From: an uncultured Candidatus Melainabacteria bacterium
Lineage (GTDB): Bacteria; Cyanobacteriota; Vampirovibrionia; Gastranaerophilales; Gastranaerophilaceae
Assembly (NCBI GenBank): GCA_947364235.1
Contig: CANARY010000002.1
Coordinates: forward strand, 1-64,000
Length of the DNA stretch: 64,000 nt
Direction: 5' to 3'
A program made the position numbers and the translations under genes. Shown here in pieces: positions 32,248 through 41,147 of this stretch. Under the pieces are notes generated by a model. It worked only from the letters and a program-made list of their open reading frames with translations, was not told where the DNA came from and searched no databases. Position 1 is the first letter of the stretch, and each line of letters starts with the position of its first letter.

Positions 32248-34065
32248 ATGGGGATGAAGAGCAGATTTTGGGCAGTTTTAATATTTATGTTTTTTCTGTG
32301 TAATCAAGTATTAGCACAGGATATTTTTTCACCTTATGTTCCTCAAAAAAATGAGATTATTTTTAATCAGTCAATGTATAAGATTGATGTAATTGACCCA
32401 AAAGTCAGCACAAATCGAAAAGGTATCAATTATCCCGGGCTTAGAGGGTCAAATCAGTTTGTCGTATATTCTCCTGCTTTTGGATATAGAACAAACACTA
32501 ACGAGTTTGGCTCAGAAGCAATAATAATTGGTGATACAGTAACTTCTCTAAGCGGAGCAGATTCTCTTATTCCTGCAAATGGATTGGTTATAAGCGGTCA
32601 CGGGCTTGCTAAAAAATGGATTAATGAAAATATTATGATTGGGGCTAAAATTTATATTGACCGTGAAACGAATGTTATTACATCATATATTACTTCTGAA
32701 ACTTTTTTGTATACAGCAAGAGAACGCATAAAAGAAGTTCAGAATATGATGCTTTATTATCTTCAAAATGCTCCTAACTATAATCCTAAAAGAACTGAGC
32801 AGAATATTGCGAAAGCTAATGATTTTATACAAAAAGCACAAAGAAATACAGAAGATTCTCAAAAGTTTGCTTCACGAGCTATTGATTACGCAAACTTAGC
32901 AATGTCTACGGTTGTGCCTTATGATTCATCTGAGCTGAAAGGTGTCTGGATAAGACCTGCATTTCATTCAGAAAAAGAAATTATAAAAGCTCTGGATAAT
33001 CTTGCTTATGCCGGGATTAATAATATTTTCTTGGAAACTTATTACCATGGAAAAACAATTTTTCCTTCGCAAACGATGACAAGATACGGATTTATCAGGC
33101 AAAATGAAGAATTTACCGGGTTTGATCCTTTGAAAATCTGGATTAATGAAGCTCACAAACGCGGGATGAAAGTTAATATATGGTTTGAAACTTTCTATGT
33201 TGGTAATAAATCTCCTGAAACAAATTCAGAATATATTCTTGCAAAACAGCCATCCTGGGCAAACTATCAGAAGAAAAATGCAGATTCTGCTGCAATACCT
33301 TATTCGGTTTCAGAACATAACGGATATTTTATTGACCCAGCGAATCCTGATGTGCAAAATTTCTTGTATGAGCTGTTATGTGAAATTATAACAAGATACA
33401 AACCAGATGGTATTAATCTGGATTACATAAGGTATCCGCAGTCTTTGGAGCCAAGGTATTCGAATTATGATATGTCAAATTGGGGATACACCAAATATGC
33501 GCGTACTGAGTTCAAAAAAATGTATGGAATAGACCCGATAGATTTGAAACCATCCGATCCGATGTGGTATCAATGGAAATTCTATAGATGCAATAAAGTA
33601 ACAAGTTTTGTAAGGCGCGTAAGCGTTTTATGCAGATATAACAATGTTGCAATAACTACTGTAATCTTTCCTAATCGTTCAGCTGCTCTTGATACAAAGC
33701 TTCAAGATTGGCGAACATGGTCTATGAATAATTTTGTAGATGGATTTACTCCGCTGTTTTTAACTTGCGATGATAAAACAGCTTCAAATCTTATGGGAGA
33801 AGTTTTGAGAAATAAGTCTGCAAGTACAAAATTATATGCAGGATTATTTGTAACATTTATGAATGGGGCGTCTTCTGATTTAATCAAGCAAATCCATGCA
33901 GCAAGAAGATATGGACTTAGCGGGGTTATAATTTTTGATTATGCTCATTTTAACCGAAATTACATGGATGTTTTAACAGAAAGTATTTTTAAATCCGGCG
34001 GAAGAGAAGTTACAATCCAAAGCTGTCCGCAGAATCAAAGCGGAGGCACTAAACGTGGAAGATGA
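32248..34065 (+). CDS. Exported GHL10 (DUF187)-type glycosyl hydrolase-like protein
   Basis: 605 residues: signal peptide to VLAQDI (~residue 24), an N-terminal ~190-residue beta-rich part (GYRTNTNEFGSEAIIIGDT) with a helical linker, then a TIM-barrel GHL10 domain from ~230: ELKGVWIRPAFHSEKEI, NIFLETYYHGKTIFPS, EAHKRGMKVNIWFETF, FIDPANPDVQNFL and KPDGINLDYIRYPQ (likely catalytic Asp). The family is thought to hydrolyse polysaccharides, possibly peptidoglycan-type or surface glycans; the substrate is unproven. It is followed, overlapping 11 bases, by a zinc-ribbon gene. Confidence 0.85.
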   Translation: MGMKSRFWAVLIFMFFLCNQVLAQDIFSPYVPQKNEIIFNQSMYKIDVIDPKVSTNRKGINYPGLRGSNQFVVYSPAFGYRTNTNEFGSEAIIIGDTVTSLSGADSLIPANGLVISGHGLAKKWINENIMIGAKIYIDRETNVITSYITSETFLYTARERIKEVQNMMLYYLQNAPNYNPKRTEQNIAKANDFIQKAQRNTEDSQKFASRAIDYANLAMSTVVPYDSSELKGVWIRPAFHSEKEIIKALDNLAYAGINNIFLETYYHGKTIFPSQTMTRYGFIRQNEEFTGFDPLKIWINEAHKRGMKVNIWFETFYVGNKSPETNSEYILAKQPSWANYQKKNADSAAIPYSVSEHNGYFIDPANPDVQNFLYELLCEIITRYKPDGINLDYIRYPQSLEPRYSNYDMSNWGYTKYARTEFKKMYGIDPIDLKPSDPMWYQWKFYRCNKVTSFVRRVSVLCRYNNVAITTVIFPNRSAALDTKLQDWRTWSMNNFVDGFTPLFLTCDDKTASNLMGEVLRNKSASTKLYAGLFVTFMNGASSDLIKQIHAARRYGLSGVIIFDYAHFNRNYMDVLTESIFKSGGREVTIQSCPQNQSGGTKRGR

Positions 34066-34249
34066 AAACAATTCAACAACTAAGCGTGCTTTTCTGGGGA
34101 TTTGGTTTGAATGCTGCCATACTTACGGCAGGCTTTATAAGAATAAAATGGAAACGGCTTATACTGGAAGATGTCCAAAATGTTTAAGACCTGTTTCTGT
34201 TAGAATCGGCGGTGAAGGTACGAATAGGCGCTTTTTCCGAGGGAGCTAA
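34055..34249 (+). CDS. Small zinc-ribbon protein
   Basis: 64 residues starting at GTG, eight bases after GCGGAGG. Metal-ligand candidates are WFECCHTYGR and RCPKCLRPVSVRIGG, a Cys-x2-Cys knuckle plus an N-terminal Cys/His pair, typical of small stand-alone zinc ribbons. The rest is basic. It overlaps the end of the glycosyl hydrolase gene by 11 bases, implying coupled expression, although one product is exported and this one is not. Function unknown. Confidence 0.75.
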   Translation: MEDENNSTTKRAFLGIWFECCHTYGRLYKNKMETAYTGRCPKCLRPVSVRIGGEGTNRRFFRGS

Positions 34250-34312
34250 AGGGGTAAATCTATGTAACTAAATTTGTATCGAGATTACAAATTTAATGAA
34301 GAAGGAGTGAAT

Positions 34313-35551
34313 ATGAATTTAAGTGATTTAAGAAAAGAAAATGAAGTTTTAGATATTTTCTGTAATCTGGTATCAATACCGTCTCCATCTTTGAAAGAAG
34401 AGAAAGTTATTGAATGGATTTTGAAGTTTTGCGATGATAATGGAATTAATGCCAGAACAGATTCTTACGGAAACGTGTATATTAAAGTTCCTGCAGCTGA
34501 TACATCAAAAGAACCTTTGATGTTGTCTTCTCACATGGATGTTGTTGGTGATGACAGCCCGATTAATCTTTTGTTTGACGGTCAGTTTATAAAAGCGGAT
34601 GGCAGAACTCTTGGTGCAGATGACAAAGTCGGTGTTGCTTGTGCTTTAAAATTAGCTAAAGATATTAAAACCGGCAAAGTGAATGCTGGAGGCGGGATTG
34701 AAATTACCTTTACGCGTGATGAGGAAACCGGTATGAGCGGTGTAGAACATGTTGAGTTTGATAAACTTGATTCAAAATATATTCTTGTCTGTGATGCTGA
34801 TAAGCTTGGGCAGCTTCAGATTTCAGGAGCCAGCTATACAAATGCAAAAATAATTGTAAAAGCTTTAAAAGGCGGACATTCAGGTATTGATATCGGAGAT
34901 GAAACAAGGTTAAATGCAGCAAAGCTTATTGCTGAGCTTCTGGCTGAATTTCCTCAAGGAGCATATTATACAGACGAAACAGGGGTAATTACATCTTGCA
35001 ATCTGGGCGCTATTGTAGCAGGCGGTGTCCAAAATTCAATTGCTTCAATTGTTGAAAAAGGTGTGAGGACTAATGATTATATTACAGAAATCTTTAAGAA
35101 AACTTCAACTAATATAATTAATACTTTAGGAATGGCTTCTTACTCAATCAGAAGTGCTTCTGTTGAAAAAGAAAACGAACTGAAAGCTCTTATGCAGTCA
35201 ATTGTTGATAATTTTAATAAAAAATATGAAAACTTAGCTGCTGCTGAAATCGAATTTGAAGTTCATCTTCTTCCATTTGAAAAGGCGAATGATGACAGGA
35301 TTGAAATTGCGCATACGAAAGCTTGTGAAAGAGCCGGGGTTCAAAATAAAATAGAATCTTTCCACGCAGGAGCTGAGACACATATATACTGTCATAATAA
35401 AAATGCTAAAGGTGAAACCTTTATGCCTTCGCTTTTAGGGCTCGCTGATGTTTATAATATGCACTCAGCAGAAGAAAAAGTTGATTATAAAACACTTTTA
35501 AAAGGGTATGAAGTTATAAGAAATACTTTTGAAGAATTTAATAAGGGTTAA
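34313..35551 (+). CDS. M20-family peptidase (PepT-like)
   Basis: The start ATG at 34313 follows AAGGAG; an in-frame upstream start would add 13 residues before the SD. 412 residues. Di-zinc ligands and catalytic residues are visible: LMLSSHMDVVGD (His, Asp), RTLGADDKVGVA (bridging Asp), TRDEETGMSGVEH (catalytic Glu-Glu), VCDADKLG (Asp) and FHAGAETHIYCH (C-terminal His). The central dimerisation domain (KALKGGHSGIDIG) is present. It probably hydrolyses di- or tripeptides in the cytosol; exact specificity is uncertain within the PepT-like group. Confidence 0.88.
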   Translation: MNLSDLRKENEVLDIFCNLVSIPSPSLKEEKVIEWILKFCDDNGINARTDSYGNVYIKVPAADTSKEPLMLSSHMDVVGDDSPINLLFDGQFIKADGRTLGADDKVGVACALKLAKDIKTGKVNAGGGIEITFTRDEETGMSGVEHVEFDKLDSKYILVCDADKLGQLQISGASYTNAKIIVKALKGGHSGIDIGDETRLNAAKLIAELLAEFPQGAYYTDETGVITSCNLGAIVAGGVQNSIASIVEKGVRTNDYITEIFKKTSTNIINTLGMASYSIRSASVEKENELKALMQSIVDNFNKKYENLAAAEIEFEVHLLPFEKANDDRIEIAHTKACERAGVQNKIESFHAGAETHIYCHNKNAKGETFMPSLLGLADVYNMHSAEEKVDYKTLLKGYEVIRNTFEEFNKG

Positions 35552-35629
35552 ATCAAACGGTAAATTTTTTTACTCCTAGCAAATTTATTTTTTTCAGGTT
35601 TTTATACTTGTTAAAAGGAGATTGAAATT

Positions 35630-35941
35630 ATGAATATTATGAACGTAAACAACACAGCTTTTGGCGCAAAACTTCCTGTATCAAGAATTAAAATGGCGAG
35701 AACAGTTGGAAATACAGAACTTCCTGTGAGTAATTATGTAAAAGAAATGCTTGAACAGCATGGAGGAGAAATAGAAAAATATGCTAATTTTGTAGGAAGA
35801 GATGTTGTTCTTGCTCAAAGAGGCAGCTTGCTTCTGGCTAACTCCGGGGCTAAAACGTCAGTGATTGATATGGGTAAAATGGAAAACGGAAAAGAACTGA
35901 TTGACGGAATAATAGAAAATCTAAGAATTAATTCAAAATAA
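35630..35941 (+). CDS. Small protein with N-terminal NNTAFGAK motif
   Basis: 103 residues. It begins MNIMNVNNTAFGAKLPVSRI, then a helix, then VGRDVVLAQRGSLLLANSG strands and a C-terminal helix. A short Asn-rich start followed by FGA(K) is a pattern I associate with many small proteins of gut Melainabacteria; its role (perhaps a targeting tag) is not known to me. Strong SD AAAGGAG is nine bases upstream. It has its own terminator. No signal peptide, membrane segment or recognised domain. Confidence 0.7.
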   Translation: MNIMNVNNTAFGAKLPVSRIKMARTVGNTELPVSNYVKEMLEQHGGEIEKYANFVGRDVVLAQRGSLLLANSGAKTSVIDMGKMENGKELIDGIIENLRINSK

Positions 35942-35946
35942 AAAAA

Positions 35947-35975
35947 AGAGGTCTCAGATGAGACCTCTTTTTTTT
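35947..35975. terminator. Bidirectional terminator
   Basis: AGAGGTCTC (35947-35955) and GAGACCTCT (35960-35968) form a perfect stem with an AGAT loop, flanked by an A-run and a T-run. It serves the converging FGAK and GGGtGRT genes. Confidence 0.9.
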
Positions 35976-35986
35976 GTATATTTATC

Positions 35987-36988
35987 TTATGCCATAGCTT
36001 TTTCAATAGCAACAGCAACTGCAACAGTAGCACCAACCATAGGGTTGTTGCCCATGCCGATAACACCCATCATCTCAACGTGAGCAGGAACTGATGAAGA
36101 ACCTGCAAACTGAGCATCACCGTGCATTCTGCCCATAGTATCAGTCATACCGTAAGAAGCAGGACCAGCTGCAACGTTATCAGGGTGAAGAGTTCTGCCT
36201 GTACCGCCGCCTGAAGCTACTGAGAAGTATTTTCTGTCGTTTTCATAGCACCATTTTTTGTAAGTACCTGCAACAGGGTGTTGGAATCGGGTAGGGTTAG
36301 TTGAGTTACCAGTGATAGAAACGTCAACACCTTCTTTAATCATGATTGCAACACCTTCAGAAACATCGTCAGCGCCGTAGCATCTTACTTTTGCTCTTTC
36401 ACCTTCTGAGAAAGGAGTTTCTTTAACGATTTTTAATTCGCCGGTTTTGAAATCATAATCTGTTTCAACAGCAGTGAAGCCGTTGATTCTTGCGATAACA
36501 TAAGCAGCGTCTTTACCAAGTCCGTTTAAGATAACTCTTAAAGGTTCTTTTCTAACTTTGTTAGCGTTTCTAGCGATACCGATAGCACCTTCAGCTGCTG
36601 CAAAAGATTCGTGGCCGGCTAAGAAACAGAAGCATTTAGTTTCTTCTCTTAGAAGCATAGCTGCTAAGTTGCCGTGGCCGATTCCAACTTGACGTCTGTC
36701 GCCTACTGAACCTGGAACAGCGAAAGCTTGTAAGCCTAAGCCGATAGCTTCAGCTGCATCAGCTGCGTTTTTAATACCTTTTTTAATAGCGATAGCGCAG
36801 CCAAGAGTGTATGCCCAAGAAGCGTTATCGAAAGCGATAGGCTGAATGCCTTTAACAATTGCATCAACATCGATGCCTTTTGATAAGCATAGCTCGCGAG
36901 CTTCTTCTAAGTCTTTAAAACCGTATTCCGGTAAAACTTTTTTAAGAGTAGCTTCGCGTCTATCTTGTCCTTCAAATTTTACTGTCAT
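35987..36988 (-). CDS. GGGtGRT protein
   Basis: 333 residues. The family-defining GGGTGRT motif is at residue ~260 (SVASGGGTGRTLHPDN), and the rest is well conserved in style: QPIAFDNASWAYTLGCAIA, VPGSVGDRRQVGIGHGNLAA, LAGHESFAAAEGAIGIARN and VMMGVIGMGNN-type termini. The family is uncharacterised and occurs in anaerobes next to a NifU-like Fe-S scaffold protein, exactly as here (the scaffold gene is upstream, 111 bases away, same strand). Soluble, cytosolic. A link to Fe-S or metal chemistry is inference from this neighbourhood. Confidence 0.88.
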   Translation of the reverse strand: MTVKFEGQDRREATLKKVLPEYGFKDLEEARELCLSKGIDVDAIVKGIQPIAFDNASWAYTLGCAIAIKKGIKNAADAAEAIGLGLQAFAVPGSVGDRRQVGIGHGNLAAMLLREETKCFCFLAGHESFAAAEGAIGIARNANKVRKEPLRVILNGLGKDAAYVIARINGFTAVETDYDFKTGELKIVKETPFSEGERAKVRCYGADDVSEGVAIMIKEGVDVSITGNSTNPTRFQHPVAGTYKKWCYENDRKYFSVASGGGTGRTLHPDNVAAGPASYGMTDTMGRMHGDAQFAGSSSVPAHVEMMGVIGMGNNPMVGATVAVAVAIEKAMA

Positions 36989-37026
36989 ATTTATTTCCCT
37001 TTATTATCTTGTAATTTATACTTTGA

Positions 37027-37075
37027 GGGGAACTTGGAATTATTATCTAAATTGGTAGTTTAACCTATGTTCCCC
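37027..37075 (-). other. Inverted repeat between the NifU-like and GGGtGRT genes
   Basis: GGGGAAC (37027-37033) and GTTCCCC (37069-37075) could form a stem-loop with a 35-base loop in the intercistronic RNA. There is no T-run, so it is more likely a processing or stability element than a terminator. Confidence 0.35.
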
Positions 37076-37099
37076 GACCAAATGTCTAAGTGCTTAGCA

Positions 37100-37801
37100 C
37101 TATTGCTCGCGCGGGTCAATATATTTAACCGCATCAGCAAATCTGCCGTAAGTACCGATATTCTTTTCGTAAGCTTCTTTTGGATCAACACCTTTTTTGA
37201 TAGCGTCCATAACTTTTCCTAAGTTAACGAATTTGTAACCGATAACTTCGTTGTTTTTATCAAGTCCCATTTGAAGAATATATCCTTCAGTAAGGTTAAG
37301 ATATCTAACGCCTTTTTGCTTAGTAGAGTGAATTGTACCAACCATAGAGCAAAGACCTTTTCCTAAATCTTCAAGACCTGCACCGACAGGAAGTCCGTTT
37401 TCAGAGAATGCAGATTGAGTTCTTCCGTAAACGATTTGAAGGAATAATTCTCTCATAGCTACGTTGATTGCATCACAAACTAAGTCAGTGTTTAAAGCTT
37501 CAAGTATAGTTTTACCTGGAAGTATTTCTCCTGCCATAGCAGCAGAGTGAGTCATACCTGAACATCCGATAGTTTCAACTAAAGCTTCTTGGATGACGCC
37601 TTCTTTAACGTTAAGAGTAAGTTTGCAGGTTCCTTGCTGAGGAGCGCAGCATCCGCATCCGTGAGTTAAACCGGAAATGTCTTTAATTTCTTTACATTTT
37701 GTCCATTCGCCTTCTTGAGGGATTGGTGCTGGTGTACCTTTTACACCGCGGTGAACACAACATTTTTCTTCGATTTCGTGTGTAATTTCAATTTTGCCCA
37801 T
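37100..37801 (-). CDS. NifU-like iron-sulfur cluster assembly scaffold protein
   Basis: 233 residues. Cysteine-bearing segments: EKCCVHRG, LTHGCGCCAPQQGTCKL and the NifU/IscU-like ETIGCSGMTHSAAMAGEILPG. The C-terminal part (TEGYILQMGLDKNNEVIGYKF, then KKGVDPKEAYEKNIGTYGRF) is typical of the anaerobe-specific version of this scaffold. It presumably binds or transfers Fe-S clusters, with the GGGtGRT protein as partner. GGAGG lies six bases upstream. The leader begins at a hairpin just after a TATAAT box, suggesting regulated expression. Confidence 0.85.
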   Translation of the reverse strand: MGKIEITHEIEEKCCVHRGVKGTPAPIPQEGEWTKCKEIKDISGLTHGCGCCAPQQGTCKLTLNVKEGVIQEALVETIGCSGMTHSAAMAGEILPGKTILEALNTDLVCDAINVAMRELFLQIVYGRTQSAFSENGLPVGAGLEDLGKGLCSMVGTIHSTKQKGVRYLNLTEGYILQMGLDKNNEVIGYKFVNLGKVMDAIKKGVDPKEAYEKNIGTYGRFADAVKYIDPREQ

Positions 37802-37822
37802 TTGACCTCCTTATAAATCAAA

Positions 37823-37856
37823 AATAAAGCTATCTTTTTCCAATAGCTTTATTATA
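37823..37856 (-). promoter_or_regulatory. NifU-like gene promoter with 5' hairpin
   Basis: TATAAT on the minus strand (37856-37851) is immediately followed by an 11 bp inverted repeat (37853-37843 with 37833-37823) around a nine-base loop, and then ATTTTTG. The mRNA would start within the stem, which could act as a 5' stabiliser or a weak attenuator of the Fe-S scaffold gene. Confidence 0.5.
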
Positions 37857-37883
37857 CATTAAACATGTTTTTTGTGAGCAAAA

Positions 37884-38306
37884 TTAAATCATGTTTTTTA
37901 TATCTTCAACAAATTCTGAAACATCTGTAACAATGCTTCTTGAATATTTGTTGTAGAGATTTGCTGCTTGTTTTTTTGCAAAATCGAAAATATCAGATTC
38001 AGGATTTCCTTTGTTGTCTAAAAGTGAAGAGAAAAAGGTTACTGTTTCTGAAGTTGTAATATTGTCTAAATTTGTTTCTTCTGAAATATTTTGAACATTT
38101 ACTTCCGGTTCTATACCTTCAATCTCAAAACCAGGAGGAGCGCCGAGATTAAGCGATTGAGCTTCCAGGCTTTCATTTTGGCTTACTTTTTCTATTTGTT
38201 TTTGTAACAAATTAGCAAAAGTCGTGTCGTTCAAATCAAAGCCGGCGCTAATACTGCCAGCACTGCTTAATCCTATTCCGCCTATAATATTTGATACTAA
38301 ATTCAT
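37884..38306 (-). CDS. Protein of unknown function, leaderless
   Basis: 140 residues. The start at ATG 38306 is chosen because CATAAT (38318-38313) ends six bases upstream, matching other leaderless genes. N-terminal NLVSNIIGGIGLSSAGSISAG is mildly hydrophobic but lacks a basic n-region, so it is not a clear signal peptide. Then come FANLLQKQIEKVSQN, a Glu/Asn/Pro-rich acidic middle, and a helical C-terminus (FDFAKKQAANLYNKYSRSIV). The FANLLQKQIEKV stretch recalls small rod/hook-type flagellar proteins, but this is too weak to assign. Confidence 0.55.
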   Translation of the reverse strand: MNLVSNIIGGIGLSSAGSISAGFDLNDTTFANLLQKQIEKVSQNESLEAQSLNLGAPPGFEIEGIEPEVNVQNISEETNLDNITTSETVTFFSSLLDNKGNPESDIFDFAKKQAANLYNKYSRSIVTDVSEFVEDIKNMI

Positions 38307-38406
38307 ACACATATTATGAATGGTTTTATGTCCCTATTCATCCTCTTAAAAGTTGAAGTTTTAAGCTGGTTCATGTATAATTAAATAATCAAAAAGAGGA
38401 GCTTGT

Positions 38407-39054
38407 ATGAAAAGATTAATTTTGAGTATGATTGTTTCAGCTGGACTTGTTATCTCTGCAAATGCAGCAGATTTTTTGAATATACCTTATAAAAATATTA
38501 AAGAAGAAGGTAAAATCAAGATTGAAAATGATAGATGGACAGATAAAGTTGCAAGACGTGATAATGATTATATAATCAAATTTATTTCTGACGGAACCGG
38601 TAATTATTCTGAATTCTACAGCTCTAAAGGCAATCTTTATTTTACAACCGGATGTCAGTATGAGTTTATTTATAAAGGTGATTTGATTGGATACTCAAAT
38701 CATGATTTAAAATTTTATGACTTTAGCTTAAATGGAAATGAAGTAATTAAAAGAGAGCTTAATGAAGCTGAAGTTCAAGCTCTTTTTCCTGATTTTAAAA
38801 TCATAAAGATTTCTCAATTTTCTCAAAGTACAAATTCCCTGAAAATTAAAAAAGAAGGAGTAAATTTCAAGGTTATTCTGCTAAATGATACAGATAGATA
38901 TTTCTATCATTATTCTTTCTCATCAGGAAATTCTAAGTTTGAAACTTATCCTTTAAAAGGTTTCCTTAATATAAAGAAAACAGGCATGATACAATTCTCT
39001 CATTTTGGTGATAATACAAAAGATTTTCCTTGGTTTATTCTGCTTGTGAGATAA
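38407..39054 (+). CDS. Exported protein of unknown function
   Basis: 215 residues with a signal peptide (MKRLILSMIVSAGLVISANA, then ADF). The mature part is rich in Tyr, Phe, Ser and Lys with alternating strands (YSEFYSSKGNLYFTTGCQYEF, YHYSFSSGNSKFETYPL), suggesting a beta-sandwich or small barrel. SD AGAGGAG is eight bases upstream. Its end overlaps the convergent flavoprotein gene by 20 bases. I recognise no family. Confidence 0.7.
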   Translation: MKRLILSMIVSAGLVISANAADFLNIPYKNIKEEGKIKIENDRWTDKVARRDNDYIIKFISDGTGNYSEFYSSKGNLYFTTGCQYEFIYKGDLIGYSNHDLKFYDFSLNGNEVIKRELNEAEVQALFPDFKIIKISQFSQSTNSLKIKKEGVNFKVILLNDTDRYFYHYSFSSGNSKFETYPLKGFLNIKKTGMIQFSHFGDNTKDFPWFILLVR

Positions 39055-40174
39055 TATCCTGAGCAGCAGAAAAAGCTGTAGACCAAGCATTTTGAAGGTT
39101 AAAACCTCCGCAAAAACCGTCAATGTCAAGAATTTCTCCGGTAAAATATAGATGCGGGTGTTTTTTGCATTCCATTGTTTTAGGATTAATTTCTTTTAAA
39201 TCGACTCCTCCTGCAGAAACAGTCTCTTCACCTTTGTTGGTTCCGGTTATTGTAAGTTGAAAATTATGGATTTTTTCTAATATTTCATCTCGAACTTTTC
39301 CGTTAATTTTATGTGCTTTAACTTCTGCAAAATCTCCAAGAAGATATTTTACAAAATTTAACGGCAAAAATTCTGATAAAATATTTTTCAATTCTTTGTG
39401 AGGGTAAGTATTTAATAAATTTTGAAGTTCAAATTCTTTTGGGTATAAATCAAAACTTAATTTGTATGGAAATTTATCACGAGCTTTGATTGAAGAAATT
39501 TTGAAAGTTAACGGACCTGATATTCCGAAATGCGTAAATAAAATATCATCAGATATTTTTAAATCTTTTGAATAAACATTCTTTAATACAATACCCGAAG
39601 GAGCTTTTATATCGCTATTCAGCCCGACAAGAGACGGTACTTGCGGGTTGATGCTTAAATCTAAATGTTTAAATATTTCTATTCCCCAATGACCGCCTGA
39701 AGCTGCTACAACATCTGTAAAAAGATATTTAGCTTTGTTTGTTGTAATTTTGTACTCAGAACCGATTCGTTCTATAAAGCTAACCTTTTCTTTGATAAAA
39801 TTTGCTTTTGTTATTTTATTTAAAATTTTTTCTCGAACTTCTTTTGCACTATTAGATTGCGGAAAAATTCTTCCATTTTCCTGAACATAAGTTTTTATTC
39901 CGAGTTCTTCAAATAATGCGAGAGTATCATAAGTTGAGAATTGTGAAAATACAGAATATAAAAACTTTTCTCCTCGAGGATAATTTTTTGCAAGTTCTTT
40001 AAAATCATATTCTGCATGAGCAAGATTGCATCTTCCGCCTCCAGTAGGTAGCAAAGTTCTAAGCGGCGAAGAAAAATCAAACAGGTTAACATCTAATCCT
40101 GCTTTTAATAAAAAGTAAGCACACAAGCATCCGCTTGCTCCTGCACCTATAATTGCAATATTTCTACCAGACAA
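39035..40174 (-). CDS. HI0933/BaiN-type NAD(P)/FAD-dependent oxidoreductase
   Basis: Predicted start TTG at 40174, ten bases after GAGGAG, giving MSGRNIAIIGAGASG, so the FAD-binding GxGxxG sits near residue 10 as usual. In-frame GTG/TTG starts further up (to 40231) would only add folK-overlapping residues. 379 residues with LPTGGGRCNLAHAEYDF, GGHWGIEIFKH, LLFTHFGISGPLTFKIS-like and a C-terminal GEILDIDGFCGGFNLQNAWSTA, all typical of the HI0933 family. It overlaps folK by 11 bases. The substrate is unknown; BaiN in this family acts in bile-acid metabolism, but that cannot be assumed. Confidence 0.87.
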   Translation of the reverse strand: MSGRNIAIIGAGASGCLCAYFLLKAGLDVNLFDFSSPLRTLLPTGGGRCNLAHAEYDFKELAKNYPRGEKFLYSVFSQFSTYDTLALFEELGIKTYVQENGRIFPQSNSAKEVREKILNKITKANFIKEKVSFIERIGSEYKITTNKAKYLFTDVVAASGGHWGIEIFKHLDLSINPQVPSLVGLNSDIKAPSGIVLKNVYSKDLKISDDILFTHFGISGPLTFKISSIKARDKFPYKLSFDLYPKEFELQNLLNTYPHKELKNILSEFLPLNFVKYLLGDFAEVKAHKINGKVRDEILEKIHNFQLTITGTNKGEETVSAGGVDLKEINPKTMECKKHPHLYFTGEILDIDGFCGGFNLQNAWSTAFSAAQDIISQAE

Positions 40175-40706
40175 TGTTGTCTGTCTCCTCGCCGGTTTCA
40201 CTGTTTCCTCCACGAGTTCCGTATAATACAACTATTTCAGGGTTTTCAAGTTCATCATATAATGTTTCAACAGTTTTATTGAACATAGGATGAACAAAAT
40301 CTTCTGCAATTTCTAACATCGGAACCATTAAAAATGCACGCCTGTGAAAAAATCTGTGCGGTACAATAAGTGAATCGGTATTAATAATTTTGTTTTCATA
40401 AAATAGTATATCTATATCAATGGTTCTATCTGTATAACCTGAAAGCGTTTTTCTTGTCCTGCCTAGCTGTTTCTCAATTCTTTGGCATTCCCTTAAGAGA
40501 TCTTCCGGAGCAAATGTTGTGGAAATCTGAATAATAGCATTAACAAACCAATTTTCGGAATTCATTTGCCAAGGCTCAGATTCGTAAAATGATGATGTTG
40601 CTACAATATTAATTTCAGACATGGCGCTTAACAGGCTTGTTGCCTGCTGCAAATACCCTACGCGGTCTCCTAAATTTGAACCTAATGATAAATATACAAT
40701 TGCCAT
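40164..40706 (-). CDS. folK: 2-amino-4-hydroxy-6-hydroxymethyldihydropteridine diphosphokinase
   Basis: 180 residues. HPPK transfers pyrophosphate from ATP to 6-hydroxymethyl-dihydropterin in folate synthesis. Diagnostic parts are YLSLGSNLGDRVGYLQQA, SSFYESEPWQMNSENWFVNA, EKQLGRTR and the signature RTIDIDILFYENKI, then VPHRFFHRRAFLMVPM. A -10 box TAAAAT (40718-40713) ends six bases before the ATG with no SD, so the mRNA is predicted to be leaderless. The C-terminus overlaps the flavoprotein start. Confidence 0.95.
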   Translation of the reverse strand: MAIVYLSLGSNLGDRVGYLQQATSLLSAMSEINIVATSSFYESEPWQMNSENWFVNAIIQISTTFAPEDLLRECQRIEKQLGRTRKTLSGYTDRTIDIDILFYENKIINTDSLIVPHRFFHRRAFLMVPMLEIAEDFVHPMFNKTVETLYDELENPEIVVLYGTRGGNSETGEETDNIVW

Positions 40707-40712
40707 AGCTTA

Positions 40713-40718
40713 ATTTTA
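40713..40718 (-). promoter_or_regulatory. folK -10 box, predicted leaderless start
   Basis: TAAAAT on the minus strand, six bases before the ATG at 40706. No SD lies in the gap. Confidence 0.5.
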
Positions 40719-40743
40719 CCAAGACGTAATCTTTTTTGTCAAC

Positions 40744-40771
40744 AAAAAAGAAGCCCGAAAGCTTCTTTTTT
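40744..40771 (-). terminator. rpmE terminator
   Basis: GAAGC (40750-40754) and GCTTC (40761-40765), extended by A-T pairs on both sides, give a hairpin flanked by A and T runs. It lies downstream of rpmE and upstream of folK. Confidence 0.75.
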
Positions 40772-40793
40772 CTGTAAAATCTTAACAAAACTA

Positions 40794-40994
40794 TTACTTT
40801 GTGCCGTAACGTTTTTTGAATCTTTCAACACGTCCTTCTGAGTCAAGAATTTTTTGTTGACCTGTGTAGAATGGGTGGCAGTTTGAACAAATTTCAACTG
40901 TAATATCTTCTACAACAGAACCTGTTTCGATTTCGTTTCCGCAAACGCATTTGATAACAGTTTTTTTATAATCTGGATGGATTCCATCTTTCAT
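40794..40994 (-). CDS. rpmE: 50S ribosomal protein L31, zinc-binding (C+) type
   Basis: 66 residues from ATG 40994 ([20 protein letters not shown]), preceded by GAAGG. The open frame extends 28 residues further upstream but without an [13 protein letters not shown] and [12 protein letters not shown] hold the four cysteines of the zinc form. L31 sits at the subunit interface. It is alone in its transcription unit and divergent from the rpsJ operon. Confidence 0.95.
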   Translation of the reverse strand: MKDGIHPDYKKTVIKCVCGNEIETGSVVEDITVEICSNCHPFYTGQQKILDSEGRVERFKKRYGTK

Positions 40995-41147
40995 AATAAC
41001 CTTCTTTCTTTCCTTCAAGATTCCAAACTTGATTTTTTCGACCAATAATATTTTATTCTGCTGAAATTTTTTTTGCAAGTAGGGGAGGAAGTGTAAAGCT
41101 TATATTGTAAATTTTTGTAAATTCTTAAATCAAATAATAATCAATTG

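Noticed and set aside
37884..38306. Flagellar FliE/FlgJ-like protein
   Set aside because: Only a short FANLLQKQIEKV resemblance; no conserved family positions and no flagellar neighbours.
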